A DNA stretch of 64,000 bases from an uncultured Alphaproteobacteria bacterium (lineage in GTDB: Bacteria > Pseudomonadota > Alphaproteobacteria > HIMB59 > GCA-002718135), in the NCBI GenBank assembly GCA_902614085.1, contig CACMJS010000005.1:27780-91779 (forward strand). The letters run 5' to 3'. The notes below the pieces were generated by a model. The model worked only from the letters and a program-made list of their open reading frames with translations, searched no databases and had not been told where the DNA came from. Each line of letters opens with the position of its first letter. Within the stretch, counting starts at the first letter, position 1. Of the stretch, positions 9,278 through 18,295 are shown one piece after another. The translations under genes and the position numbers were made by a program.

Positions 9278-9395
9278 AAAAAAAAAGGACCCAGCAAGCT
9301 AGGTCCCTTTTGTGTATCGTGCATTTCCTCCCGATACAATTTAATAATCGTTTCCTTTTATTAAATTGATTATTACCTTTGCGTGTAATAATTAA
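9278..9395 (-). ncRNA. Candidate structured RNA: four hairpins ending in a terminator
   Basis: Four adjacent inverted repeats fill this otherwise empty gap. In minus-strand order they are: an 8-bp stem at 9369-9376/9385-9392 with loop ACGCAAAG; an 11-bp perfect stem at 9337-9347/9358-9368 with loop AAGGAAACGA; a 7-bp stem at 9313-9319/9332-9338 with loop GGAGGAAATGCA; and a GGACC/GGUCC stem at 9287-9306 followed by nine U, a typical intrinsic terminator. The third loop exposes a strong Shine-Dalgarno-like GGAGG with an AUG two bases later. It may be a free small RNA or a leader attenuating the deaminase gene 45 bases downstream. I do not recognise a known family. Confidence 0.6.
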
Positions 9396-9513
9396 AATTA
9401 ATTTATCTATTTGTTATTTATCAATCAATAAAAAAATGTATTTTTAAAAGTAAATAATCTTTTTTTGTTGATATGTTTGTTAATAAAATGTGCAAAATTA
9501 AATTTGATTAAAA

Positions 9514-10620
9514 ATGAGTAAAAATTCAAAACTTAATGTCTTAGGAGTTATGACAGGCACATCAATGGATGGCGTTGATATAAGTTTGATTAATACAAAT
9601 GGGACTGACTTTGTAAAGATTAAATGTGAAAAATCATATAAATTTGATAAAAATTATCAAAATACACTAAACAATCTAATATTAAATAAACCAAAAACTA
9701 ATAATAAAATTAAAGAATATTTTTTAAAAAAAGATGATCTCGTTACAGATATTTTAGAAAAAAAAATAATTTTATTTCTGAAACAAAAAAAAATTAATAA
9801 AAAAAATATCGATTTAATATCAATTAGTGGACAGACTGTTTACCACGACCCATCGAATAAAATATCTATACAATTAGGAAATGGAAACAAAATTGCAAAA
9901 AATCTTAAAGTTAAAACTATAAGTAATTTAAGAGATAATGATATTAAAAATGGTGGTCAAGGAGCACCAATTGGATCATATTATCATAAGTTTTTAATAC
10001 AAAAATTTAAGGAAAAAGCAATTATAGTAAATCTTGGAGGTATAGCAAATTTTTCAACTGTAGTTTCAAGAACATTATTATCATCGGATATAGGGCCGGC
10101 AAATTGCTTAAGTGATGATCTTTGCAATTATTTTTTCAAAAAAAAATTTGATAATGATGGAAATTATGCAAGAAAAGGTAAGATTGATAATAAATTAATC
10201 GAAAAATTCAAAAAAGATAAATTCTTTAAGAAAAAGTTCCCAAAATCATTAGATAGAAATTATTTTAGAAATTATTTTAAAAAGCTTATTAAATTGAACA
10301 AATATGATGCGTTAATGACTGCTAACTACATGACTTACATTGGGTTTAAAGAATTATTAAAAAATAAAAAATTTAAGATTGAAAGAATTTTACTTACTGG
10401 AGGAGGAAGAAAAAATAAATTACTCAAAGAAATATTAATGAATAAACTTAATAAAAAAATTGAACTTATTGATAAATATAAAATAAATGGTGATTTAGTA
10501 GAAGCTCAAATGTTTGCGTATATTGGCATGAGATCATTTAAAAATTTAGAAATAAGTAATAAAAATACTACAGGTGTGAAAAAAAATTTAAGTGGTGGTA
10601 TTTTATATTTTCCAGATTAA
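9514..10620 (+). CDS. anmK: Anhydro-N-acetylmuramic acid kinase
   Basis: Phosphorylates 1,6-anhydro-MurNAc, with ring opening, to MurNAc-6-phosphate during recycling of cell wall fragments. It belongs to the ASKHA kinase fold. The nucleotide-binding motif GTSMDGVD is at residues 15-22, with NLGGIANFS and a C-terminal LLTGGGRKN as further family signatures. Length 368 is normal. The coding sequence is very lysine-rich, reflecting the base composition. nagZ, the usual source of upstream substrate and normally part of the scpA neighbourhood in alphaproteobacteria, is not in this window. The stop shares TTAA with the convergent dehydratase gene. Confidence 0.93.
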   Translation: MSKNSKLNVLGVMTGTSMDGVDISLINTNGTDFVKIKCEKSYKFDKNYQNTLNNLILNKPKTNNKIKEYFLKKDDLVTDILEKKIILFLKQKKINKKNIDLISISGQTVYHDPSNKISIQLGNGNKIAKNLKVKTISNLRDNDIKNGGQGAPIGSYYHKFLIQKFKEKAIIVNLGGIANFSTVVSRTLLSSDIGPANCLSDDLCNYFFKKKFDNDGNYARKGKIDNKLIEKFKKDKFFKKKFPKSLDRNYFRNYFKKLIKLNKYDALMTANYMTYIGFKELLKNKKFKIERILLTGGGRKNKLLKEILMNKLNKKIELIDKYKINGDLVEAQMFAYIGMRSFKNLEISNKNTTGVKKNLSGGILYFPD

Positions 10621-11588
10621 TTAGTTAAATCTGACCATGTTTTTTTATCAATATTTGAGCCACACAATATCACCATTGTATTTTTGCCAATAAGCTTATT
10701 ATTGATTTTATATTTTAAAGCAGCGAGTCCAGCAACACACGCGGGCTCAAGAAATAACTTAAATTTTTTATAACAAAAAACCATAAATTTTTTCATTTCA
10801 TCATCAGAAACAGTTACCATTTCATCAATTACTTCTTTTGCTACATCAAAAGAATATTGCATATGTAAAGGTGCTGAAAGACTGTCAGCAATACTATTTA
10901 CATTAATATTATTTAGTGGTTTGTTAGCTCTTAAACTTTGATTTAAACCATTAGCATTTTCAGGTTCAACGCCAATAATTTTAATCTTAGGATAAAATTG
11001 TTTTATATACGATGAAACACCACTTATTAATCCCCCTCCTCCAACTGAAATTAGTAAATTGTCAATTTTAGTATTAATTAATTTTAAATATTCTACAATT
11101 TCTAATCCCAAGGTAGCACTACCTTGTAATGTCAATGGGCCGTCAAAAGGGTGAATAAAATAGTAACCTTCATTTTTAGCATTTTCAGCATCAAGAAAGG
11201 CTTGTTTTGGGTTTGTAAAAATAATGTTAGCACCATAATTTTTACAAGTTTGAACTCTATATTTATTTGCACTTTCGTATAAGAAAATTTTATTTTTCAG
11301 TTTAAATTGATTAGCCACAAATGAAGCAGCGATCGCATGATTTCCAGCACTAACTGCTGTAATTCCTTTATTAAATTTATTATGATCTTGAGAAATTATA
11401 TTATTAATAGCACCTCTTGCCTTAAATGAACCAGATTTTTGTAAAAATTCGCATTTAAAAAATAAATTAGTAGAAAAATAATTATCAATATCATCAGGAC
11501 ACTTTAAAAAAGGGGTTTGATTAATAAATGGTCTAATTTTTTTATAAATTCTACTAATATTATCGACAGATAAATCTTTAGGTATCAA
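10617..11588 (-). CDS. Threonine/serine dehydratase-like PLP enzyme
   Basis: Fold-type II PLP enzyme of 323 residues. The PLP lysine is K56 in SGSFKARGA and the phosphate-binding loop GGGGL is at 183-187. This is the catabolic threonine dehydratase/serine racemase/hydroxyaspartate ammonia-lyase group, which lacks the ACT-like regulatory domain of biosynthetic IlvA. Likely reactions are deamination of L-threonine or L-serine to 2-oxo acids, or serine racemisation; sequence alone does not separate them. It overlaps the djlA-like gene by 4 bases at its start, so it is last in a run from cspA or from the small membrane protein. Confidence 0.85.
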   Translation of the reverse strand: MIPKDLSVDNISRIYKKIRPFINQTPFLKCPDDIDNYFSTNLFFKCEFLQKSGSFKARGAINNIISQDHNKFNKGITAVSAGNHAIAASFVANQFKLKNKIFLYESANKYRVQTCKNYGANIIFTNPKQAFLDAENAKNEGYYFIHPFDGPLTLQGSATLGLEIVEYLKLINTKIDNLLISVGGGGLISGVSSYIKQFYPKIKIIGVEPENANGLNQSLRANKPLNNINVNSIADSLSAPLHMQYSFDVAKEVIDEMVTVSDDEMKKFMVFCYKKFKLFLEPACVAGLAALKYKINNKLIGKNTMVILCGSNIDKKTWSDLTN

Positions 11589-12328
11589 GAAATTCCTCTA
11601 ATTTCTTTAATTTTATCGTAAGCAATATTAATAGCCGCTAATTCTTTATTAGATTGTTTAATAAATTCTTTAGGCATACCTTTGGCAATTAAATTATCTG
11701 GGTGATGTTCTTTATTTAATTTTATCCATTTTTTTCTTATTTCATTATCAGTGCTCGATCTATTCACACCCAATATTTTGTAAGGGTCAGATTCACTGTT
11801 TTTTAAATTTGATTGGAAAATTCTTTGGAAATCTTTTTCACTAAATTTAAATGATTTAGAAATTGATCTTAAAAAATCTATTTCGCTAAGAGATACCTTT
11901 CCATCAGATGCAGCAATATAAAATAAATTATTTAATAATTCTTCCAATAAAATTTTATTAGCTGAAAATAAATCACCTACTTGATTTGCTATTTGTTTAT
12001 AGCCATACGTATCTTTTTTTGCTTCATTGAAAATTTTTGCAACTTTAGGAATTTCAGATTTTGGAACTTTAAATTTTTCTTTAAATGCCCTGATTTCATC
12101 ATCTGATACAATGCCATCTGATTTAGCTAATTTTGCAGCTAAAATAATAAAACTTAATGTGAAAATTTGTTGTTTTTGATTATTATTTATTCGATTGAAG
12201 TTAAATGATGATTTTGATTTAGATCTTCTGTCAAAAGCACCGCCAGCCATTACACCTATGATAGCACCTATAGGTCCGCCTAAAGCAAATCCTGCTGCTC
12301 CGCCTATAACTCTTCCCCAAATACTCAT
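11585..12328 (-). CDS. djlA: DjlA-like TerB/J-domain co-chaperone
   Basis: Membrane-associated J-domain protein that would recruit DnaK. Residues 6-30 are a glycine-rich hydrophobic segment (possible membrane anchor or glycine-zipper). Residues about 55-170 form a TerB-like helical region with acidic SDGxxSxxE metal-site motifs occurring twice. Residues 181-246 are a J domain with HPD at 209-211. This order matches DjlA. The ATG overlaps the stop of the upstream EF-hand gene by 4 bases, and the gene overlaps the dehydratase gene by 4 bases at its end. The client of this co-chaperone is not known. Confidence 0.85.
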   Translation of the reverse strand: MSIWGRVIGGAAGFALGGPIGAIIGVMAGGAFDRRSKSKSSFNFNRINNNQKQQIFTLSFIILAAKLAKSDGIVSDDEIRAFKEKFKVPKSEIPKVAKIFNEAKKDTYGYKQIANQVGDLFSANKILLEELLNNLFYIAASDGKVSLSEIDFLRSISKSFKFSEKDFQRIFQSNLKNSESDPYKILGVNRSSTDNEIRKKWIKLNKEHHPDNLIAKGMPKEFIKQSNKELAAINIAYDKIKEIRGIS

Positions 12329-12573
12329 TTTAAAGATTCAATTATACTTTTTAATTCATTTATCTCATTTTGCGAAATTTTATTGTCTTGATTCAGATCT
12401 ATAATTTGAAAGAGTAGATTTAATGATTGTTCAATTTCTTCATAGGAAATAACTCCATCATTATTTAAATCAACAAAATTAAAGTACATCTCTTCTTCTT
12501 CATTCAATTCAGAAGAAAATACAATCGAGGAATATAAAAGTAAAAATGAAAAAAATATTTTTATCCAAACCAT
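12325..12573 (-). CDS. Small secreted EF-hand protein
   Basis: An 82-residue protein with an N-terminal hydrophobic signal peptide (about 1-20, cleavage near FSS-E) and two EF-hand loops: D35-x-N-x-D-G-x-I-S-x-x-E46 and D59-x-N-x-D-x-K-I-S-x-x-E70. Both loops keep acidic residues at positions 1, 5 and 12, so calcium binding in the periplasm is likely. The function is not known. The start overlaps the 3' end of the upstream membrane-protein gene by 13 bases, and its stop overlaps the djlA ATG, so it is co-translated with both. Confidence 0.75.
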   Translation of the reverse strand: MVWIKIFFSFLLLYSSIVFSSELNEEEEMYFNFVDLNNDGVISYEEIEQSLNLLFQIIDLNQDNKISQNEINELKSIIESLK

Positions 12574-12788
12574 CTATACATTCCTATAATACCTGCACCA
12601 GCGTAAAAAAATTGTAAAAACAATATTCCATTGTGTTTTAATTTATAAGCCCAGATTCCAATTAACACTGCTGATAGCAATAATAATGAAAAGCCAATAA
12701 ATTCTAATCCAATGTTAAATGCAACTAGTAGGGAATAAAGGATGGCTGTAGTTACGCCAATCCATTCTAAAAGTTTGTTTGAATTCAA
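12561..12788 (-). CDS. Small three-helix membrane protein
   Basis: Seventy-five residues with three hydrophobic segments (about 8-26, 30-47 and 53-72) and an ending GMYRWFG, which resembles small CBU_0592/PnuC-like membrane proteins. I would not assign transport activity from this. It sits 7 bases downstream of cspA on the same strand, and its 3' end overlaps the EF-hand gene. It may simply be read through from the cold-shock promoter. Confidence 0.6.
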   Translation of the reverse strand: MNSNKLLEWIGVTTAILYSLLVAFNIGLEFIGFSLLLLSAVLIGIWAYKLKHNGILFLQFFYAGAGIIGMYRWFG

Positions 12789-12795
12789 TTAAATA

Positions 12796-12999
12796 TTATT
12801 TTTTCTTAATATTAATAGCGTTTTCTTTTCCACGGTTTTCACCGATTTCAAATTCAACTGGCATACCTTCTTCTAAAGTATCAATACCAGCAGCTTCTAA
12901 AGCTGAAACATGAAGAAAAACATCTTTTCCTCCATCATCATTTTCTATAAATCCATAACCTTTGGTCGGATTAAACCATTTAATTTTACCACTTGGCAT
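12796..12999 (-). CDS. cspA: CspA-family cold shock protein
   Basis: Single cold-shock domain of 67 residues that binds single-stranded RNA and DNA. It has the RNP1 motif KGYGFI at 13-18 and the RNP2 motif DVFLH at 26-30. A good ribosome binding site (AAGGAG) precedes the ATG. The 126 bases upstream, up to rlmJ, are AT-rich and contain a run of G/A (GGGGG on the plus strand near 13023-13027); this region must hold the promoter and an untranslated leader, as is usual for cold-shock genes. I see no defined thermosensor structure there. Confidence 0.95.
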   Translation of the reverse strand: MPSGKIKWFNPTKGYGFIENDDGGKDVFLHVSALEAAGIDTLEEGMPVEFEIGENRGKENAINIKKK

Positions 13000-13125
13000 A
13001 TTTTATTCTCCTTATTTTTTTTTGGGGGATTAAATTTATTTAACTTATATAAATATTGTATATTGATTAATTTAATACTTTAAATAACTAATAAGAAATT
13101 AATTTCAACAATTTTTTTTATTTTT

Positions 13126-13956
13126 ATGCTTAGCTATAAACACGGATATCATGCTGGAAATCATGCAGATGTTATGAAACACATTATAATGCTTTACTTA
13201 TATAATATTGAAAAAAAAGTAAATAATTCAATAAGTTATATTGATACTCATTCTGGTAATGGAATTTATAAATATATATCAAAATATATGGATAAAAATA
13301 AAGAGTATAAAGAAGGAATTAAAAAGATACAAAATTATAAAGGTAATAATATTTTAATTAAAAATTATCTTTCAACTATTTCTAAAATTACTGGAAAAAA
13401 TAATTTTTATCCTGGATCACCTATATTTATTTCATCCATAGCCAATGAAAAAGATAAATTATTTTTTTGTGAATTACACAATAATGAATATGAATTATTA
13501 AAAAAAAACTTAAACAAATATACCAATGCTAAAATTTTAAATGCTGATGGATTTAACTTTATTTTTAATAAAGTTAGTAAAGAGAAGAATTATTTTGTAT
13601 TTATAGATCCATCATATGAAATAAAGGATGATTTTGAAAAAGTAGAAGAGATACTAAATAATGTTGATAATTTATTTTCAAATTCCAAAATCATAATATG
13701 GTATCCAGTTTTGAATATTTTGGAAAATGACTCCTTTATTCAGAATATTAGAAAAAAAGGTATAAGTAATATTATCAATGTTGAAGTTCCTATTATGAAA
13801 TATGGAGACAATGTTGGAATGCAAGGAAGTGGCTTATTATTAATAAATTTTTCAAATAGATCTATAATGAAAAACCTCAAAGAGGTAATACATGAAATTC
13901 AAGATATTTTAAAACAAGAGGAAAATAGTACTAGGTTTAAATTAAGATATTTATAA
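13126..13956 (+). CDS. rlmJ: 23S rRNA A2030 N6-methyltransferase
   Basis: SAM-dependent enzyme that methylates adenine 2030 of 23S rRNA. The N-terminus MLSYKHGYHAGNHADVMKH is the family signature. A SAM-site DTHSGNG (40-46) and the catalytic FIDPSY (159-164, DPSY in place of the commoner DPPY) follow. The length of 276 is normal. It is divergent from cspA and followed after 2 bases by the MATE gene, so the two form a transcription unit. Confidence 0.92.
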   Translation: MLSYKHGYHAGNHADVMKHIIMLYLYNIEKKVNNSISYIDTHSGNGIYKYISKYMDKNKEYKEGIKKIQNYKGNNILIKNYLSTISKITGKNNFYPGSPIFISSIANEKDKLFFCELHNNEYELLKKNLNKYTNAKILNADGFNFIFNKVSKEKNYFVFIDPSYEIKDDFEKVEEILNNVDNLFSNSKIIIWYPVLNILENDSFIQNIRKKGISNIINVEVPIMKYGDNVGMQGSGLLLINFSNRSIMKNLKEVIHEIQDILKQEENSTRFKLRYL

Positions 13957-13958
13957 AT

Positions 13959-15332
13959 ATGAAAAAAATTAATTTACTTGATGAAGATATCTATAAGTTA
14001 TTTATAAAAATTGCTTTGCCAGCCTCAATTGGAACTATATTTAACAATCTCTATTCTTTAGTTGATACTATTTTTGCAGGTAGAATGATTTCTGAAACTG
14101 CTTTAGCAGCTATTGGTCAAACATTTCCTGTATATTTTATAATTATTGCACTTGGAATAGGGCTGAGCATAGCTACAACAAGTAATGTTGCTAATTCTTT
14201 AGGAGAAAAAAATATTAAAAAAGCAAGTCATGCATTTTCACAATCTTTTGTTGTAACAATTTTAGTAGGCTTAGGTATAACTATTTTTGGACTTTATTTT
14301 GGGAACATAATTTTAGAATCCATAAATGATGACCCAGAAACCCTTAAACTTTCATCATTGTATATGAACGTAATTTATTTAGGATCAGTCATAATTCTTT
14401 TACTCATGGTATGTAATTCTTGTTTATCAGCTCAAGGAGATACTAAAAGTTATAGAAATGTTTTAATTTTTAGTTTTTTTCTTAATATAATTTTAAATCC
14501 AATATTAATTACAGGAAAAATAATTAATTTTGAATTATTTATTCCAATGGGTATAACTGGAATAGCAATAGCTACCATACTGTCTCAAATAATTGGTCTG
14601 TTATATTTATTATATAAAATTTATAAAACAGAGATTTTTGAAAACTTTAAAAATAATTATTTAATTCCTAAATTAAGTTTAATTAAGGAAATTTCATTTC
14701 AGGCTATTCCAGCGGCATTAGGATTGATGATGATTGCTCTCGGATCATATATATTGCTATTTTTTGTCAGTCGTTTTGGTAATGATGCAATTGCAGGTTT
14801 CTCCTCAGCTGGAAGATACGAACAACTGCTTTTCTTACCCTTGTTAGGATTAAGTACAGCAGTAACCGCAATTGTGGGTCAAAATTTTGGTGCAAAAAAC
14901 TATGAAAGAATTTTAGAAACTTACAACAAAGCTATGATTACTGGTGTAATAATATTAACTATAGCAGGATTAATTTTATTTATAACTGCAGAAGATTCAA
15001 TGAGATTATTTACTGATGATAAAGAAGTAATTTACTATGGATCGATATATCTTAAAATATACGCACTTGGTTTTCCTGCTTTTCCATTCTTCTTTATTTC
15101 TAATGCTTCATTCCAAGGGCTAAAAAAAGCAATAATAGTAATGTATATGGCCATACTTAGGTTTGTATTAGTGCCTATAATTGTAATATTATTTGTGAAT
15201 AATTTTATAGAAGAAAACTACATCTATATGTTTATTGGGTTAACTCTTGTTCATTGGATAATTGGTATCTTATATTATTTTTATTCTTCGAATAAAATTC
15301 GAAATATTCAAAGAAGCTATACTACACCTTGA
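13959..15332 (+). CDS. MATE-family multidrug/metabolite efflux pump
   Basis: Inner-membrane cation/drug antiporter of 457 residues with about 12 membrane helices in two homologous halves. The first helices carry the family pattern around PASIGTIFNNLYSLVDTIFAG and LAAIGQTFP, repeated in the second half around VSRFGNDAIAGFSSAGR and GQNFGAKNYER. The substrate is not predictable. It follows rlmJ by 2 bases. Its 3' end overlaps the convergent pcm gene by 16 bases, leaving no room for a terminator. Confidence 0.88.
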   Translation: MKKINLLDEDIYKLFIKIALPASIGTIFNNLYSLVDTIFAGRMISETALAAIGQTFPVYFIIIALGIGLSIATTSNVANSLGEKNIKKASHAFSQSFVVTILVGLGITIFGLYFGNIILESINDDPETLKLSSLYMNVIYLGSVIILLLMVCNSCLSAQGDTKSYRNVLIFSFFLNIILNPILITGKIINFELFIPMGITGIAIATILSQIIGLLYLLYKIYKTEIFENFKNNYLIPKLSLIKEISFQAIPAALGLMMIALGSYILLFFVSRFGNDAIAGFSSAGRYEQLLFLPLLGLSTAVTAIVGQNFGAKNYERILETYNKAMITGVIILTIAGLILFITAEDSMRLFTDDKEVIYYGSIYLKIYALGFPAFPFFFISNASFQGLKKAIIVMYMAILRFVLVPIIVILFVNNFIEENYIYMFIGLTLVHWIIGILYYFYSSNKIRNIQRSYTTP

Positions 15333-15943
15333 AGATTTGGAACAAATAAAACATCATCATATTCTTCAGAAATAATTTTATTATTATGTTTTATATATTT
15401 TACAAGTATTTGCTTGTTATTTTTAACAATAGGACAAACAATAATTCCTTCATTTTTAATTTGAGAAAAAATTTCATTATTTATTTTTTTTGATGCTGCT
15501 GTAAATATTATTCTATCAAAAGGTATTTGTTCAATCCAACCATTATTACCATCATCGTATTTTGAAACGATATTAGTTAATTTTAATTTCTCAAAAATAT
15601 TATTAGAACCTTCATGTAAATTTTTGATTCTTTCAATCGTGTATACACGCCTTGCCAAGATTGATAATACAGCACACTGATATCCACTACCAGTGCCTAT
15701 TTCTAATACCTTGTGGTTACTTTTAACATCAAGTAATTCAGTCATCCTTGCTACAACGTAGGGCTGACTAATTGTTTGATTATTTTCAATTGGTAAAGCT
15801 ATATTTTCATAAGCTTGATTTCTATAAGCTTCACTAATAAACTTTTCTCTTGGAATTTTTTCTATTGCAGAGAGAACTTCAGCATTACTAATACCTGACT
15901 CTCGTAACTCGAGTATCAATCTTATTTTCCTTACATCAAGCAC
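15317..15943 (-). CDS. pcm: Protein-L-isoaspartate O-methyltransferase
   Basis: Repairs damaged proteins by methylating L-isoaspartyl residues with SAM. It has 208 residues, with the substrate motif TISQPYVVARMTELL and the SAM motif VLEIGTGSGYQCAVL. It starts with GTG one base inside the serS stop (TAGTG). In most alphaproteobacteria the order is serS-surE-pcm; here surE is missing and pcm follows serS directly. A second, divergent PCMT-like gene lies at 30469-31128. Confidence 0.94.
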   Translation of the reverse strand: MLDVRKIRLILELRESGISNAEVLSAIEKIPREKFISEAYRNQAYENIALPIENNQTISQPYVVARMTELLDVKSNHKVLEIGTGSGYQCAVLSILARRVYTIERIKNLHEGSNNIFEKLKLTNIVSKYDDGNNGWIEQIPFDRIIFTAASKKINNEIFSQIKNEGIIVCPIVKNNKQILVKYIKHNNKIISEEYDDVLFVPNLQGVV

Positions 15944-17205
15944 TAGACAAGAGTATCAGAATTATTGAAATATTTTTTCAAAACTTCTGGAATTTTAATA
16001 TTTCCATCTTTCATTTGATAATTTTCAAGAATAGCAATTAGTGTTCTTCCTACTGCTAACCCGGATCCATTAAGTGTATGAACAAAAATATTTTTATTTT
16101 CTAATTTATATCTTGTATTCATTCTTCTAGCTTGAAAATCATTACAATTTGAGCAGCTTGAAATTTCTCTATAAGTATTTTCACCTGGAAGCCACACTTC
16201 AATATCGTATGTTTTTGATGCTGAAAAGCCCATATCACCAGTACACAAAGTCATAATCCTATAATGAATATTTAAATCTTGAAGAATACTCTCAGCACTT
16301 TCAAGCATTCTTTCTAATTCATCTTGTGAATGCTGCGGCTCAACTATTGAAACTAATTCAACTTTTGTAAATTGATGCTGTCTTAACATACCACGAGTAT
16401 CCTTACCAGCAGCACCAGCCTCTGATCTAAAACATGGAGTATAAGAAGTTACTCTCATGGGTAATTGATTTTGGTTAAGTATTTCCTCTCTAACCATGTT
16501 TGTTAAAGGAACTTCAGCAGTTGGTATTAACCAATGATTTTCCCCAGCAGTAAATAAATCTTCACCAAATTTAGGTAATTGCCCTGTTCCAAAAAGAGCA
16601 GAATCTTTAACCAAAAAAGGTAAATTATATTCAATATAACCATTTTCATTTGTATGCTTATCTAACATAAAATTTGCTATTGCTCTTTCCAACTTAGAAA
16701 GTTGATTTTTTAATAAAACAAATCTAGACCCTGATAATTTAGATGCAGTTTCAAAATTCATTAAACCTAAATTTTCCCCTAATTCAAAATGAGTTTTAGG
16801 ATTAAAATCAAATCCTGGTTTTTCACCCCATTCTCTATATTTTGTATTGTCTGCTTCATTGCTTCCTATAGGTACAGTCTTATCAGCTATATTTGGCAGT
16901 CTTGAGAGGATAGTTTTTAACTCCTCGTCTTTAATAGTCTCAAGTTCCTTTAAATTATTAATTTTATTTTTAATTTCATCAACTTTATTCATTTCTGATG
17001 AAGCATCTTTATTTTCACTTTTAAGTTTACCAATATTTTTTGAAATAGAGTTTCTTTCGGCTAAAAGATTCTGAAGAACAGTCTGAGTTTCTCTTTTAAC
17101 TTTATCTAGTTCTAATATTTTATTTGATATTGGATGCTCACCTCTTTGTTTCATATAATTATCAAACTCTGTTGGATTTTCTCTGATAAAATTAATATTA
17201 TGCAT
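15943..17205 (-). CDS. serS: Seryl-tRNA synthetase
   Basis: Class II synthetase charging tRNA-Ser. Residues 1-100 form the antiparallel coiled-coil arm that recognises the long variable arm. The catalytic domain has motif 2 around FRSEAGAAGKDTRGMLRQHQF and motif 3 around LNGSGLAVGRTLIAILENYQ. Length 420. Its ATG overlaps the tatC stop by one base (TAATG) and its stop overlaps the pcm GTG by one base, so tatC-serS-pcm is translationally chained. Confidence 0.97.
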   Translation of the reverse strand: MHNINFIRENPTEFDNYMKQRGEHPISNKILELDKVKRETQTVLQNLLAERNSISKNIGKLKSENKDASSEMNKVDEIKNKINNLKELETIKDEELKTILSRLPNIADKTVPIGSNEADNTKYREWGEKPGFDFNPKTHFELGENLGLMNFETASKLSGSRFVLLKNQLSKLERAIANFMLDKHTNENGYIEYNLPFLVKDSALFGTGQLPKFGEDLFTAGENHWLIPTAEVPLTNMVREEILNQNQLPMRVTSYTPCFRSEAGAAGKDTRGMLRQHQFTKVELVSIVEPQHSQDELERMLESAESILQDLNIHYRIMTLCTGDMGFSASKTYDIEVWLPGENTYREISSCSNCNDFQARRMNTRYKLENKNIFVHTLNGSGLAVGRTLIAILENYQMKDGNIKIPEVLKKYFNNSDTLV

Positions 17206-17960
17206 TACTTATCTTTATTTTTTTGTATTAGTTTTGCAATATAAATTGAAACTTCGTATAAAAATATAATTGGCAGAGCTAAACTTATTTGACTAAATGG
17301 ATCAGGTGGAGTTAAGAATGCAGCGGATAAAAATGCTAATACAATTGCATATTTTCTAAATTTTTTAAGTGATTCATAAGTAACAATCCCTACTCTCGCC
17401 ATTAAAGATAAAACAACAGGAAGCTGAAATGCCAAACCAAAAGCAAAAATAAATCGCATCATAAGGGATAAATATTCGCCCATTTTAGCTTCTAATCGAA
17501 TAGGAACGCCACTAGAACCAAGGTTTTGATAAGATAAGAAAAAAGACCATGCCAATGGCGCAATAATATAATAAACCATTGATCCGCCGGCAAAAAATAA
17601 AATTGGAGTCGCAATTAAATAGGGTAAAAAAGCTCTCTTTTCCTTTTTGTATAATCCTGGTGCAATAAATCTCCATATTTGTATTGCAATTAATGGGAAT
17701 GAAAAAAATAAAGCAAAGAAAAAAGCTATTTTTAATTCTGTAAAAAAAGCTTCTTGTAACGCTGTATAAATAAAACCTTGTCCTTTATCTTTATCAAATA
17801 GCTCTACAAGAGGACTGGCTAAAAAGGCAAATAATTCATCAGCAAAGTAAAAACAAACAATGAATATTAATAAAATATATAAAAAACTCCACAGTAGTCT
17901 TTTGCGTAACTCAGTAAGATGTCCTATCAGAGACATTTCTTCAAATTTTTCTTCAGCCAT
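17205..17960 (-). CDS. tatC: Sec-independent translocase TatC
   Basis: Six-helix inner-membrane core of the twin-arginine translocase, which binds signal peptides of folded proteins. The N-terminal cytoplasmic signature MSLIGHLTELRKRLLWS, the first-loop segment with FIYTALQEAFFTELK, and LSAAFLTPPDPFSQ near the C-terminus are typical. Length 251. It lies 15 bases after tatB in a tatA-tatB-tatC cluster. Confidence 0.96.
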   Translation of the reverse strand: MAEEKFEEMSLIGHLTELRKRLLWSFLYILLIFIVCFYFADELFAFLASPLVELFDKDKGQGFIYTALQEAFFTELKIAFFFALFFSFPLIAIQIWRFIAPGLYKKEKRAFLPYLIATPILFFAGGSMVYYIIAPLAWSFFLSYQNLGSSGVPIRLEAKMGEYLSLMMRFIFAFGLAFQLPVVLSLMARVGIVTYESLKKFRKYAIVLAFLSAAFLTPPDPFSQISLALPIIFLYEVSIYIAKLIQKNKDK

Positions 17961-17975
17961 TACAAAATCAATAAA

Positions 17976-18290
17976 TTAATTTTTTTTTGAAAATTCATTC
18001 TCAGTCATCTTTACTGTTTCTTGAACTTCTTTAATCTCATTTTCAAAATTTTTTTTGATATTAATGCCGTCTTTTATTTTTTTTACTTCTTTAACTGATT
18101 TAGCTAATTCTTTAATTTCTTCCTCTTCAGCAATTTCATTTATAGATGACTTAAATTCAGAAGACATTTTTTTAATATATTTAGTAAAGGATCCAACTTG
18201 TTTAATGAATTTTGGAAGATCTTTTGGGCCAATAACAACAACAACTATTATCCCAATTAAGAAAATTTCACTCCAACCAAAAGTAAACAT
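17976..18290 (-). CDS. tatB: Twin-arginine translocase subunit TatB
   Basis: Single-span Tat subunit that forms the receptor complex with TatC. The N-terminal helix (about 4-20) begins FGWSEIFLIGIIVVVVIGPKDLP, with the conserved early Glu and GP hinge. An amphipathic helix and a charged, probably coiled tail to residue 104 follow. It starts 5 bases after tatA. Confidence 0.92.
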   Translation of the reverse strand: MFTFGWSEIFLIGIIVVVVIGPKDLPKFIKQVGSFTKYIKKMSSEFKSSINEIAEEEEIKELAKSVKEVKKIKDGINIKKNFENEIKEVQETVKMTENEFSKKN

Positions 18291-18295
18291 TATAT

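Noticed and set aside
9320..9331. Anti-Shine-Dalgarno loop (TTTCCTCC) on the plus strand, as in CcsR-type small RNAs
   Set aside because: The U-tract after the GC hairpin lies only on the minus-strand side, so the likely transcript runs the other way.
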